Source: Massariosphaeria phaeospora (lineage: Eukaryota > Ascomycota > Dothideomycetes > Pleosporales). From it: a DNA stretch of 64,000 nucleotides. The translations under genes were made by a program, and so were the position numbers. The first letter of the stretch is position 1; every line of letters begins with the position of its first letter. The stretch is from positions 62,001 to 126,000 of the forward strand of contig JAADJZ010000018.1 of the NCBI GenBank assembly GCA_011032825.1, read 5' to 3'. The notes under the pieces are model-generated. The model ran no database searches. It worked only from the letters and a program-made list of their open reading frames with translations, and was not told the DNA's origin. Below, piece after piece: positions 1-10,814 of this stretch.

Positions 1-94
1 AATGTATCTATGTATGTATCCGTTCCCCATTCGAAAGTTCGAATTCTAACTCTAGCCCATAGCATCTTCCGAAGGACCGCTTTCCACGTTCGTT

Positions 95-1662
95 CTACAC
101 CATCCCATACCCGGTCAGTCCCTCCTTTTTCATCCAAGCGTACACCTCCCTGGCTGCGCCGGTAGCTTTATGCTGACTCTTTCCCTCCTCAATATCCACA
201 ACCTCCTGCACCCATACGAAAAGCTGTTGCACAAACCCCTCTACTTGCTCAACAGTGTTTTCCGCGTGAAACGTGACTCGAAGTCTGCTCTCACCGATAG
301 GCACGACAGGATGCTTAACAGGGAGTACAAAGAAGGATGCAAATAGGAAATGGAACAACATCCAGTAGAGATAATTCTGCCGCGTCCACACCGTGACGAT
401 ATGAGTTAGAAACGGACGTTCTTTCCAGCCGCTAGCCAGAGGCACTGCGAGAATGCCAGATTCCCGCGCTTTCGGCCAGAGAGGGTGCGAAGTCAGTGAT
501 TCGAAAAAGGTCCGGGCTAGTTGTTGGATTCGCTCTTGGCCCTGGACGACATGTTAGATGGACAGCAAACATGGCCTCTGCCCTTGGTCTACTTGCCTCC
601 CGTGCCTCGGGCGTACCCAGCAACTTATGACCCGCCCGAATCGCAGCTACAAATGGCAAGGAAGGCGATGCCGAGTAGATGCTCGCGCGTGCAAAATTGA
701 CAAGTGCGGATTTGATGGTGTCGTTGCCGAGTATAATCCCTGATGTAGTCGCATCAGCTGCAGACCCAGTCACGAGAAAGTGTAATGTTCCTACCTCCGC
801 ATGCGCCCATGGCCTTTGAGTAAGTATGCAGTCTCACCGCAATGTCTTTCTCCAAGCCGAGCTCGCATACCAGACCGGCACCATCTGGGCCAAAGAGCCC
901 CGCGCTATGCGTCTCATCTACCACGAATTGAATATTTCCAAGTCCTTCTGAAAGTTCGTCCGCAATTTCTAAGAGTTCAAGCAGCGGGCACACATCGCCT
1001 TCCATGCTGTAAACAGACTCGACTGCTACAAGTATCGACCGCCTGCCTTGCTTGACCATTGGAGAAGACTCTAGAATCGAGCTCAACGTTCTGCGGAACG
1101 CCTTGGTATCATTGTGGTCGAATCCCGTTTTCTGAATCGCAAGGCTGCGCTCCATGCCCTCGTGCGTACTCGCATGCACTAGATTATCGTACACAATGAC
1201 ATCCCCAGGCCGCGGCAGTGCAGACCAAACCATGACATTTGCATCAAACGCCGAATTTACGATCAACCCGGCCTTTGTGCCATGCCATTCCGCAATCTCA
1301 CGCTCGACATCCTCGATATATGCGTAATTCCCCTCCATGACTCTTGAACCGCCAGCAGCGACGCTAAAGCCAGGGTGCGCGCCTAGTTCCGCGAGGAAGG
1401 CGGTGCGGATCAAGCCGGTCGTATTCCAGGAGAGGTAGTCATTGGAGCAGAAGTCGACGGCACGGCTGGTCTGCCAGTTGTTTTGCAGGATGGAGAAGAG
1501 GGATTGCGTGGCGCGGCGCGCATCGAGCGCTTCTTCCACGTTGCGGTAGAAGGCAGGGAGGTTTTTGGTTTGGGGGGACTGCGACTGGAGACGCTGGGCC
1601 TCGATTTGCTTCTTCAGGGGACCACTGGAGGAGCGAAGAGAGTTCGAGCTGCTATTGTCCAT
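95..1662 (-). CDS. Alpha-oxoamine synthase (8-amino-7-oxononanoate synthase-like, PLP-dependent)
   Basis: Fold-type I PLP enzyme of the alpha-oxoamine synthase family, which condenses an acyl-CoA/ACP with an amino acid and releases CO2. Three exons fit: 1662-795, 739-593 and 534-95, giving about 484 aa. The first intron (794-740) is canonical GTAGG...CAG. The second (592-535) needs a CCAAG acceptor to keep the frame, so that junction is less certain. Visible motifs are DFCSNDYLSW near residue 70, GGSRVMEGN, a DETHSAGLFG aspartate region and the Schiff-base motif HTYSKAMGACGG with the lysine near residue 283. The C-terminal domain continues with HPVVPIGESRLRVTFHAENT. Length suits fungal KAPA synthase-like proteins, which are longer than bacterial BioF. 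No bioA/bioD neighbour is present, so biotin synthesis is only one option; a secondary-metabolism oxoamine synthase is the other. Confidence 0.85.
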
Positions 1663-2625
1663 AGTGAGATGGGAATAGGTGCTCAGACAGGAACGCTGCA
1701 GCAGACGACGTTGATGATAATGTCGATATTGGTACCTAAGGTAGAGTTGCTAACATCTGCAGGCGTGCCGCTGCTCGATTCCGGTCTCCGATAAGCGTCC
1801 AAGTGGAAGGCTTTCCTCGTGTAGATGCCACACCAGGAACGGAGAGAGTTGTTCGAATTATCAAACGAGGCTCCCGCACCCTGCAATACAATTAGCCCAA
1901 TAAGCTATATATAGCAGCTGAAACAAACTGGAAGGCCCAAACAAATCTAACTTTTCTTTCGCTGGCTCTCGGTACAGAGGTTACGCTGATGTATGCCTCC
2001 TCTTTTCCTGATTTGTTTATGGAAAGAAATGGGAACCTACTACTCAAGCGAGATAGTATACTCAAGTACAGTAGCTTACATATTAAGTTAGATTAACCCT
2101 TCTTGGAAGGGGCGCTTTTAGTGTAAGTGCGGGGTGTATTAATGTAGCGACACACCCATCCATTTAACCCTGCATGCGTCGCAGCTGCAGCTATTGCAAC
2201 ATCGCTTTCTCATTCGCCTTTGCATCCCCATGCAGTTCGGGTTCCAAACATACATATAAGTAATCAGCCATTCCCAACCGCCCCCCAAAATGAAGATGCA
2301 GTCTCGACCCCCGTCCGATGCTACTGCAGCTCGGGTTGCACAACCTCATAATCAACTTACATATTCCGTACATACACCCAAGTCACGGTAACCAGCCGAT
2401 CTCACCCCTCGCCCCTTTTCCCCCCTCTTTCGCTTCCCTGGGTTTCAAGTCTTGCCTGATAAACAACTCCGGAGCGTTCCATTTCTCTTTTCTCTCTTCT
2501 ATAAGATTCACCCTAGCCATTCTATTGACCCAGGTCTTTGGCTGTTATTGTACGACGCCGTGCCGTTGCCCGGGATCCCTTAACTGCTCTTGTATGCCAG
2601 AATCGGCAATAGCCCCACCTACACA
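1663..2625. other. Divergent intergenic region
   Basis: Spacer of about 960 bp between the minus-strand oxoamine synthase and the plus-strand membrane protein, so it should contain both promoters. Short open frames here have no recognisable protein features. A pyrimidine-rich stretch lies at about 2395-2520, just before the start codon at 2626, typical of a fungal promoter or leader. Confidence 0.5.
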
Positions 2626-3942
2626 ATGAACGTCGATCTCGAAGGGCCGGCCATGACGCCGCCGCCGGGCGTAATACCTGACTTTGTGAACACTGGCGGA
2701 CAGCACACAAGTGGGTACATCTGGCTCATCGCTAGTGCTGTCATTGCCACGCTTGCCGTGTTGGCACGTGTGGTGAGCAGCAGCGTCGCCAAGAAGTTTG
2801 TCCTCGAGGACTGGTTGATGGTTACGGCACTGGTAGATACCCTTTCGTGGAACACGCATCCAGCAGTGTTGGCTGAACATAGTCGCAGGGCATCTTCGCC
2901 GGAATCCAATACGTGAGTTGGAAGCTCGTCGGGTTGCCGGGCATGTGGACGCACCAATGGAACATCCAATTAAAAGATATGACGCCGATCCTCTATGTGA
3001 GTCAAGTCCGCTGCCGGCTTGGTGGTCGTATCATCTCTTACATATAGGCTGATACTATGCAGCATCTCCATCTCGCAGCCGTTTTCTATGGCCCAATCGC
3101 CATGTGCATCAAGGTCGCCATCCTCGTCAACTGGTTGCGCATATTTGTCCCCAAGGGCCAACGTAACTTCACCTTTTGGATGCTTCATGTAATGATCTGG
3201 GCGAACATCTTCTACTACATCATCACGACACTCACTGAAGTGTTCCGCTGCTGGCCGCGCGAGAAGATCTGGAACCTGTTCTACGAGGGCGGGAGTTGTC
3301 TCGTGGACGTCGAGGCGCAAAACTTCGCGACCAGCGTTATCAACTTTGTTTCGGACTCGGCGATCCTCGCTTTGCCGCAATGGATGATCTGGAAGTTGAA
3401 CATGAGCACTCAGAAGAAGTGGGGACTGTCGCTGCTGTTCGCCATCGGAATCGGGTTCGTATATCCATCTCTCCTGCCTAGTGTGTTAGTGGCGTGGCTC
3501 AGCTAACATGTTTCGTGTGCGCAGCGCGTGGTCTTTTGGCATAATCCGCACCGTCTATTTTGTGCACCTGATCAAGACTGAAGACGCCACGTATGAGTTC
3601 TCCGGCATCGCCGTGTGGACCATCTGGGAGCTAACCACTGGGTTCCTGATCATGGGCATTCCTGCGTTTCCGCGCGCGTTCAAGGTGCTTCCAGGGTCGG
3701 AGGCGATTATTACCTTGTTCCGCAGTCTGAGCAGCAAGACGGATCTGAGCAAATCGAATCCCTGGCGGCACATGTACAAGCCCAAAACCCGAAAGAGGCG
3801 GAGTGTTTTCGAGATCAGCGAGCTGGACACGCATGGGCTGGATACGGTGGAGAGCGCCGAGGTGGAGCATACAGTGAGCCATGAGAGCGTGGAGGTGGAG
3901 CCGAAGCGAGATGTGGAGATGCAGCAAGCCGAGACGGTGTGA
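2626..3942 (+). CDS. Fungal rhodopsin-domain integral membrane protein
   Basis: Seven-helix membrane protein of the fungal rhodopsin-like family (the PTH11-related class, here without a CFEM domain); the ligand and role of most members are unknown. Exons 2626-2832, 2883-2996, 3048-3454 and 3525-3942 join in phase to 381 aa. Family hallmarks are the FVLEDWLMV motif after helix 1 or 2, GPIAMCIKVAILVNWLRIFVP, the F-CWP...G-C extracellular segment, and SDSAILALPQWMIWKL before the sixth helix. The last ~90 residues are a hydrophilic, Glu/Val-rich cytoplasmic tail (EVEHTVSHESVEVEP). All three introns are 50-70 bp with GT-AG ends. It lies 570 bp upstream of an acyltransferase on the same strand. Confidence 0.85.
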
Positions 3943-4514
3943 GAAGAGGCGGTTGGCTGTGTCGGGTAGTTACTCCTTTTCCTCATGTGCATCGTCGGGT
4001 GTGTAAACCAGACTCGCTTAGATGCGGGGTGAATGGAAGATAGCATATCACGTGCTTATGTCTCAGCCACCCTGGACCCAAGCCGACCTCGACATAAGCC
4101 GTGCTGCTTAGCTGCAAGAAATGATACGAAGCTACAGTAAGCTTACTCTCCGTTCCTGCAGAAGTATTGGTTGATCTCATCTAATCGGTAGGGCGTCGTG
4201 ATCAGCGGAGGGGTGGGGCCCAGGCCCCGCCCGGTCATCCAAGCACGTGACCTTGTCTAGTTCCGCGCAACCGGTCCCATGAGAAACTCGTAAGAAAGAG
4301 ACCGATAGCCACTCCGGGCGGAAGCTTATTGACCCGCTTATACTATATGTAATATCGAACACGAGTTTGGTGTCACAATACATTACTCGCACGGAACCCG
4401 ACTGTGCCCAACCATCCCTGCCGCGTTGCACTGGCAACCACCTCACCTCCAGCGCCACCTCTTCTGCTTCCGCTGTCTGGACTCTGCAGGACCGCCCTCA
4501 TACCACCTTCCACC
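3943..4514. other. Intergenic region upstream of acyltransferase
   Basis: About 570 bp between two plus-strand genes. No gene is supported. It should hold the terminator of the membrane protein gene and the promoter of the acyltransferase; a TATA-like tract (ttatactatatg) sits near 4337-4348, about 170 bp before the start codon. Confidence 0.45.
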
Positions 4515-6095
4515 ATGGGTGGCTATCTCAGTAAGCGTCACATGGCCAGTGACGACTCCAGCATCGGGGCTCGCATCCGGGCTATGGGCAGCCAGTACGT
4601 TCTACGCCTATTGTGGGCAATGGCCATCTAATGCAGGCACAGCGAAGCGTACCAAACAGCCATGCACACCCTCGATCAGTACCGCGGCACCGTCGTAGCC
4701 TGTCGTTACTGCCCGCCTCCTGGTCTTGCCAATCGCGTTGCCCTAGCCACGCTCAAGCGCAGCATCATGTGCGCCTTGGCACGAGTCGTGCTCGACCAGC
4801 CTCATCTCCATGTCGGCATTACAGGCGAACACTCCAGACATCCTGCCTTTGTCCGTCTCGGCCAGCTGGACCTCGGCGACCATGTCGAGTGGCGGTCATG
4901 CGACGATGCCACTCAGCTCGAGCAAGCCTACGTCGACACCATGCAGCTGCAGCTCGACTCCAGATTTGACAACCTCTCGACGCGGCCCGGCTGGCGACTT
5001 GTGGTCTTACACGGGCCCGAGGTAAGCGCCCTGGACATTTTGTATGTGTGGAACCACGCCCATCACGACGGTATGAGCGGCAAGATTTTCCACCGCCATC
5101 TCCTCTGCGCGTTGAACGAACCGGACAAAGCCCCCATTGACATCTCCTCGCCTAGCTGGACCCTCGACCTCCCTAACGCCAGCCAGAAACTTCCCCCCAA
5201 CGGCGAGATTCTCTGCTCATGGCCGCTGGACCCCAGTTTTTTTCTGAAGTGGCTCTACAACGACTTCAAGCCCGTATCCTTCTTCGCCGGCTCGCCCCAC
5301 GCAACCTGGGCCCCGATACAATGCACGCCGTACGCAACCCGGTTTCACACCTTCACCGTGAACGCGGCCACCGTCGCAAATCTAGTGTCTGCCTGCCGTC
5401 TGCATGACACTACTGTCACCGGGCTCATACACGCCCTAGTCCTCATCTCTCTCACTTCTTCCCTCAAGCCTGCTTCGGGCACCGGATTTGCAAGCCGAAC
5501 GCCTTATGACCTGCGCCGTTTCCTGCCCGAAAGGCCGCCCGAGTACCCCTGGCTAGTGCCCAAGGAGACCATGTGCAATTGGGACTCTGCGTTCGACCAT
5601 GAGTACGCGCCCGAGCTAGTCGCGACGATCCGCGAGAAGATGGCGGATGCTGCCACAGATGCAAACCCATCTCGACGCCTACCTGATGATGTTCTGGAAA
5701 CCATATGGACCGTATCCGCATGCATGCGCACCGAGATCGCGGCGCGCCTCGCCTCAGGCCTAAGGAATGACTTGCTGGCAGTTATGGGATATTGCCCGGA
5801 CTGGAACAGCCAACAGCAGCGCGAGGCACGGCGGACGCGGTATCTGTCATGGCTTGTTACTAATCTAGGTGTGCTGGATGGAGGGGCCAGGGACAATGAT
5901 GGATGGTCATTACGGAGGGCAGAGTTAGTCTTAAGTGCCGAGGTGCCTTCCGCTGCTGTTTCGATATCGATTATGACGGTCAAGGATGAACAGATGTGCG
6001 TCACCTGTAGTTGGCAGGACGGGGTCGTTGAGAAGAGAGTCGGAGAGAGGCTGCTATGGGATTTGGAGAGATGGATCAATGAAATGGGAGCCTGA
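4515..6095 (+). CDS. Alcohol acetyltransferase-like (ATF/condensation-type) acyltransferase
   Basis: CoA-dependent acyltransferase of the alcohol acetyltransferase/BAHD-like superfamily. A 42-bp intron (4595-4636) separates exon 1 (4515-4594) from exon 2 (4637-6095); the joined protein is 512 aa. Exon 1 encodes MGGYLS...IRAMGSQ, and the frame continues HSEAYQTAMHTLDQYRGTV, a typical opening for the family. The catalytic HxxxD motif is seen as H167-A-H-H-D171 followed by GMSG. The C-terminal DFGWG-like structural motif of BAHD enzymes is not evident, which favours the ATF branch. The acceptor substrate cannot be read from sequence. It sits between a membrane protein and an MFS transporter on the same strand, compatible with acylating a small metabolite that is then exported. 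Confidence 0.8.
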
Positions 6096-6701
6096 TTGGT
6101 CCATGGAGGCTGATCGCAGCTCCAGGAATCCACGAATCCCCGTCGTCGAGGAATTAGCACAAGCACGTTCGAAACAGGATCGCCACAGATCGGACTTCTT
6201 GCACAGAGCAGGATTTTTTTGTCCTCCTAACGCCTCGGAAAGGTAGACAGACCGTTCAGGGTATCGCGTTTCAGTACCTGGTATCACCCAATAGAGAAGA
6301 AGGCAACACGCCTTTATAGTACATTCGGGTAGTACAAGATAATGCGGCGTATGAGCTGCAGCGAATCGGGAGATCGGCCGAAGTTCCAAAGTCGTTCGGC
6401 CCCAACCTGTCCAAGCCCTCAGCCCTGTAGATCGTCCAAGAGGTATAAAGTACCAAGGCTATCGTCTGACACGCATTGCATTCAGCATGCACTTAGTCCA
6501 CGGATCCGTATTGAGCCCGCACGACAAAACCCGGGGCCTTTTGTGGCTTCACCCTACATATGAGTGACCGGCAAGGCTAAAGTTCCCGCGCGGAGAAAAG
6601 ATCCTTCTCGAGTTCGCATCCAACGTCGGATCGTTTCTCACGCGCTGTAACATAACTGCTTCGCACCTGCTATCTCTTGACTTGTTACTTCCTACCTCAG
6701 C
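6096..6701. other. Intergenic region upstream of MFS transporter
   Basis: About 600 bp between co-oriented genes. No supported gene or repeat was seen. It ends in a C/T-rich leader just before the start codon at 6702. Confidence 0.45.
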
Positions 6702-8530
6702 ATGGAGTATCTTGAAGACGGTAAAGAAGCCCTTGCCAACTCAGCAGATCCAACTCTCATCGAGCACCATGGCCACGAGTTGAGCAACGAGCGCCGGATA
6801 GTGGAAGACGATGGCCCGTCGCAAGAGCATCCGCTCAAAAAGCCCCTCGCATTCCATATGTCCTTTCTCGCGCTTCTTATCATGGGCTTCATCTGCGCGC
6901 TCGACGCAACCGTCCTCGGCGTCGCCATACCTGTTTGAGCCCCCCACCCCATCACGGACGTCCCATCCAACTCACAATCCTTAGTCAATCGCCTACGAGC
7001 TGCATGGCACCAGCCTCGAAGGCTTCTGGGCCAGCATATCCTTTATCCTGGCCGTTGTCATCGTGCAACCCATCCACACCAGCGTCTCTAACGTCTTCGG
7101 CCGCCTGCTCCCTCTCTACGCCTCTTTCGTCTTATTCATGATTGGGTCGATTGTGTTCGCCGTAGCGCAAGACATGACTGTGCTAATCGTTGGCCGCGTG
7201 CTGCAGGGTCTCGGCGCCGGTGGGCTCGACGTCCTTAACGAGATCATCCTCGCCGACATCACGACGCTAAAAGAACGCCCCATGTATCTAGGTATCTTCG
7301 CCATCCCCATGCTTGGCGGCACTGTTCTGGGGCCGGTTACGGGGGGCTTGTTCGCCGAGTACGCGAGCTGGCGGTGGATGTAAGTTCCAGAATGCAAACA
7401 ACAGGGCGAGAGATATTTCAGTATCTGTGCTGACCATGTTGAGTGGATGGATCAACCTGCCCATATCTACCATCGGGCTTGCGCTCGCCATACTGTTCCT
7501 CCGACTGAAACCGCTCGAGCAACCACTTTCTCAGAAGTTGCGGCGGCTGGACTGGATTGGGCTCGCTCTATTCACAGCGGGTTGTACGTTGTTTGCATCA
7601 CCCATCGCCTGGGCAGGCGCCATGTTCCCATGGGCCTCGTACCAGACGCTCGTTCCGCTACTCCTCGGCTTCGGCCTGCTGGTCGTATTCGGTCTCTTCG
7701 AGTCCAAGCCCGTCGAACCCGCTTTCCCGTATCGGATCTTCAAGAACCGGACTGCGTGCATGACGTTAGCGGCCGGCTTCCTGCACGGCATCGCCAACTA
7801 CATCATCATGCTCTACGTGCCTCTATTCCTACAGGCAGTGTATCTGCACTCGCCGCTGCGCGCCGCGGTGCTCACGCTTCCAGGGTGCTTTCTCGCCATC
7901 GGCAGCGCAGTCATCGGCTCCGTAGTCGTCGAAGTCATGCGCACGTACCGGGCCACAATACTGGCGAGCTGGGTGTTCGTGGCAGTCGGCGCGGGCTTAC
8001 TGACGCTGTTGGACCGCAGTTCGAGCCTCGCGGCCAAGGAGTCGTTTCAGGTGGTGCTCGGCCTGGGACTGGGCCCGTTCTGGTCGGTGCTAAATCTGCC
8101 GCTGCAGGCTAGCATGCTGAACGTGGATGACATGGGGCTTGCGACGGGCATCCTCGTCTCCTTCCGCCTCTTCGGCGGGCTCATCGGACTCGCGCTCTCA
8201 TCTAGTATATTCAACACGGTTTACACGAGAAAAATCGAGGCGCTGGGCGTGTTTCCGCCGGAATTGGCGTTCTTGGGGGATGCGCGGGAGGCGGTCGCGT
8301 CGATACATCTTTTGCGGGAGATTGATATTCCTGCTGAGTTGTTGGATCGCGTCATCGACGCGTACAAGATTTCAATCTATGGGGTGTTCTGGATGATTGC
8401 CGGGGCTGGCGTGGCGGGCTTCGTTATCTCCTGCTTGATCAAGGAAATTTCATTGGAGCGGGAAGATCTGGGGAGGCAACAGCTTGAAGGGAATACAAAA
8501 GCCCCGGATGTATCAACTAGTAGTCGTTGA
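6702..8530 (+). CDS. MFS drug:proton antiporter-type transporter
   Basis: Major facilitator superfamily efflux transporter of the plasma membrane, DHA2-like with probably 14 helices. Exons 6702-6932, 6985-7379 and 7444-8530 (introns of 52 and 64 bp) join to 570 aa. An acidic N-terminus of about 50 residues precedes helix 1 (SFLALLIMGFICALDATVLGVAIP, with the D-T pair usual in this family). Later come GRVLQGLGAGGLDVL (motif B-like) and the antiporter motif C region, GxVLGPVTGGLFAEYASWRW. The C-terminal half has six or more further helices and a short hydrophilic tail. It may export the product of the neighbouring acyltransferase or oxoamine synthase, but that is inference. Confidence 0.88.
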
Positions 8531-8758
8531 TCCATAAAGCTTGTAAGCTTACTCAACAGGTAACTAGAGAGTAGTAGAATAATACTAAAGATACTAGAGT
8601 GTATCCTAAGCCGAGATTGTTGAAATCAGCGGACAGGCCACAAGAGATGTACTGAGAAGAGAAAACAAAATGAAAACAAGCCTCTAACCCTACCGCACAT
8701 ACTGCCTCAGCGCACGTTCTCCTCAGCACACATTCCCCTCGGCAACACCGGATGGTGT

Positions 8759-9194
8759 TCAGCCCATAACGCAGCCAGTTTCTTCAGCCCACCATTCCCA
8801 CGCCGTCTGAGCACTATGATAATAGCTGTTTTCCCCAAGACCTCCCATGGCGAAATTGGCATCGGCCAACCCAGTTCCGTCTGCCTCGAGCCAACACGCG
8901 ATGTTGCTGCCACCGTTGTTGCGGGCGACTGCGGAAGCAGTATGTTGGCAGTGATCTTAATGTTTTGTAATATAGAGACAGGGACTCACCTTCCTGGAAA
9001 CGGGCACAGAACCCATCAGTTGCAGTGCCTGCGGAAGAAAAGGACGTTTGATAGCGCGATAGAGCGTCTTCGGTCCAGCTGGCTACGCCGGCTTGGACCT
9101 GGGTCGAACATTGTTGGCGCTTTTCTGCGACCGGGATGGCACTGGCCGGGGCGAGGAGAGGTAGGGCGGCGAGGAGGGCGGTGAAGTACTGCAT
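8759..9194 (-). CDS. Small secreted cysteine-containing protein
   Basis: No family recognised. Two exons (9194-8990 and 8928-8759, intron 61 bp with GTGAGT...CGCAG) give 124 aa. The N-terminus (MQYFTALLAALPLLAPASA) is a clear signal peptide, followed by a possible Kex2 site (EKR) just before the first cysteine. The mature part has four cysteines (near residues 29, 62, 80 and 122), enough for two disulfides, and a Trp/Gly-rich second half (WLEADGTG, AWEWWAEETGC). Size, signal peptide and cysteines fit an apoplastic small secreted protein or effector candidate; the function is unknown. Confidence 0.7.
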
Positions 9195-10814
9195 TTTGAC
9201 GTGATGGGAGTGACGTGAAAAGATTGATGGGAGTGATGTAAGAAGATTTGATGGGAAGTTATGAAGCGATGTAATAGTTCTGTAGAGAGTTGATAGAGAT
9301 GCTTATGTGGATGCTGGATGCCTCATTGTGTCGTTCTCGACGTGTGCTTTATACCCGTTCTTTCCTTCATCTCAAAAGGGATGGCTAGTAGAAGACTGCG
9401 TTCGAGGCTCCGTCGTTGCTACTCTGCAAGGTGCATACGAAGGAGAAGGCTGTGGATTCCCGCGTCCTTACATGGGACATACGAGTAAATATCGGAAGTG
9501 AAGAGTATCCTGACGGTCAACTGGGTCCACTGTGTTTGCTACGGACTGCGCACGTGTCGTATAACATATCCGATCTGACGATTTGTTACGCAGTAGGTAT
9601 AGCTTATTTTTAGCATGGTCTGACTCTACCGCTCAAATCGCAATTTGCTGTCGGAGGGAGTCGAGTGCGGCAATCACCACAAAAGGATATACTACCACTG
9701 GTCTATGTCGTAGGGAAGGGGAGGGCGACGAGGCCTCCCGGGGCTCGATGGCCGGGGGCGCGACCCCACACATAGCAGAACAACAACCACACGGTGGGAA
9801 AAGTCTGCGAGGGTTTGCATGGATTTCGCATACAAATCCGAGCGATTTGGCTCTGCGCGCAGCTATTTTGGATTGTTTAGGTGGGTTCTCTGTAGGTGAG
9901 TGTGCTTGGTAGAATTCGCCCTTGAACATTTAGCGAGGACGTGGCCACATCGCACGATGACGCACACGATCTGCGCAGTAGTGTCAGCAAAGTACAGCAT
10001 TTGCGAGTGTCAAGGCTCGTAGCAATCTATGAGCTCTCGAAAACCTTGTATCTTTTATCTTCGGGCTGGGCTGAATACAGATCTCTTGAGTGTTCGTCTT
10101 CTGATGATCTGGGGAGGTACCGGCCCATGCGCACCAACCTTTGAACCTGGATGTGGGTAAAAACCACGTAGCAGATTACTGGAAGATTGATTGAGATTTA
10201 ATGCAAGCTAGACTAGCAATCAAAGAAACCTCGGGTTCAACAACTAACGTTATGGAACCTTGACCTGTTTCGGCCCTCGGGTAACCCATCCCGCGCCGGC
10301 TACATCCACCAATATGGCGTCATGTACTTTGAATGCCAGTCAGTACATCTTAACTTTTAATATGTTATCGATATTTCTACCAAGTTAAGACTGAGCTTTG
10401 ACAGCACGGGAAAGTACAGTCTCCTCTACACATGCCCGCGCACGATGTCAAGTTCGCTTGCCACGACAAGGCCAGGAGCACCCTTCGTTGATTGCCTGTT
10501 CTGTCGGATCGACGAGGTCGGCCCTTCACATTGCACCCAGCCCGGTGGCAGAATATTATGTATATAGCCCGGCGGCAGCACAATGATGTCGTGCAGAAGT
10601 CCGTTACGCGGATCGGACTGGATGGGCGGGGTAGCAGAGTAGTGTTGAATACCCCAACTCGAATGATCCGGAAGAGCCACTCGATCGGCTATTGTAGTGT
10701 TCCAGCATACAAGGTACATGGCCGTCGAGAACGCTGCAAAGACATAAGACCTGGTCGCCTCGCAGAGACAATGGCACACATTAGGCATCGACGGTCCTGC
10801 TCGACGTGGTCAAG
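9195..10814. other. Long intergenic region
   Basis: About 1.6 kb between the divergent small secreted protein and the GH3 gene. Short open frames on both strands show no domain, signal peptide or intron-supported continuation. It probably carries both promoters. Confidence 0.45.
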
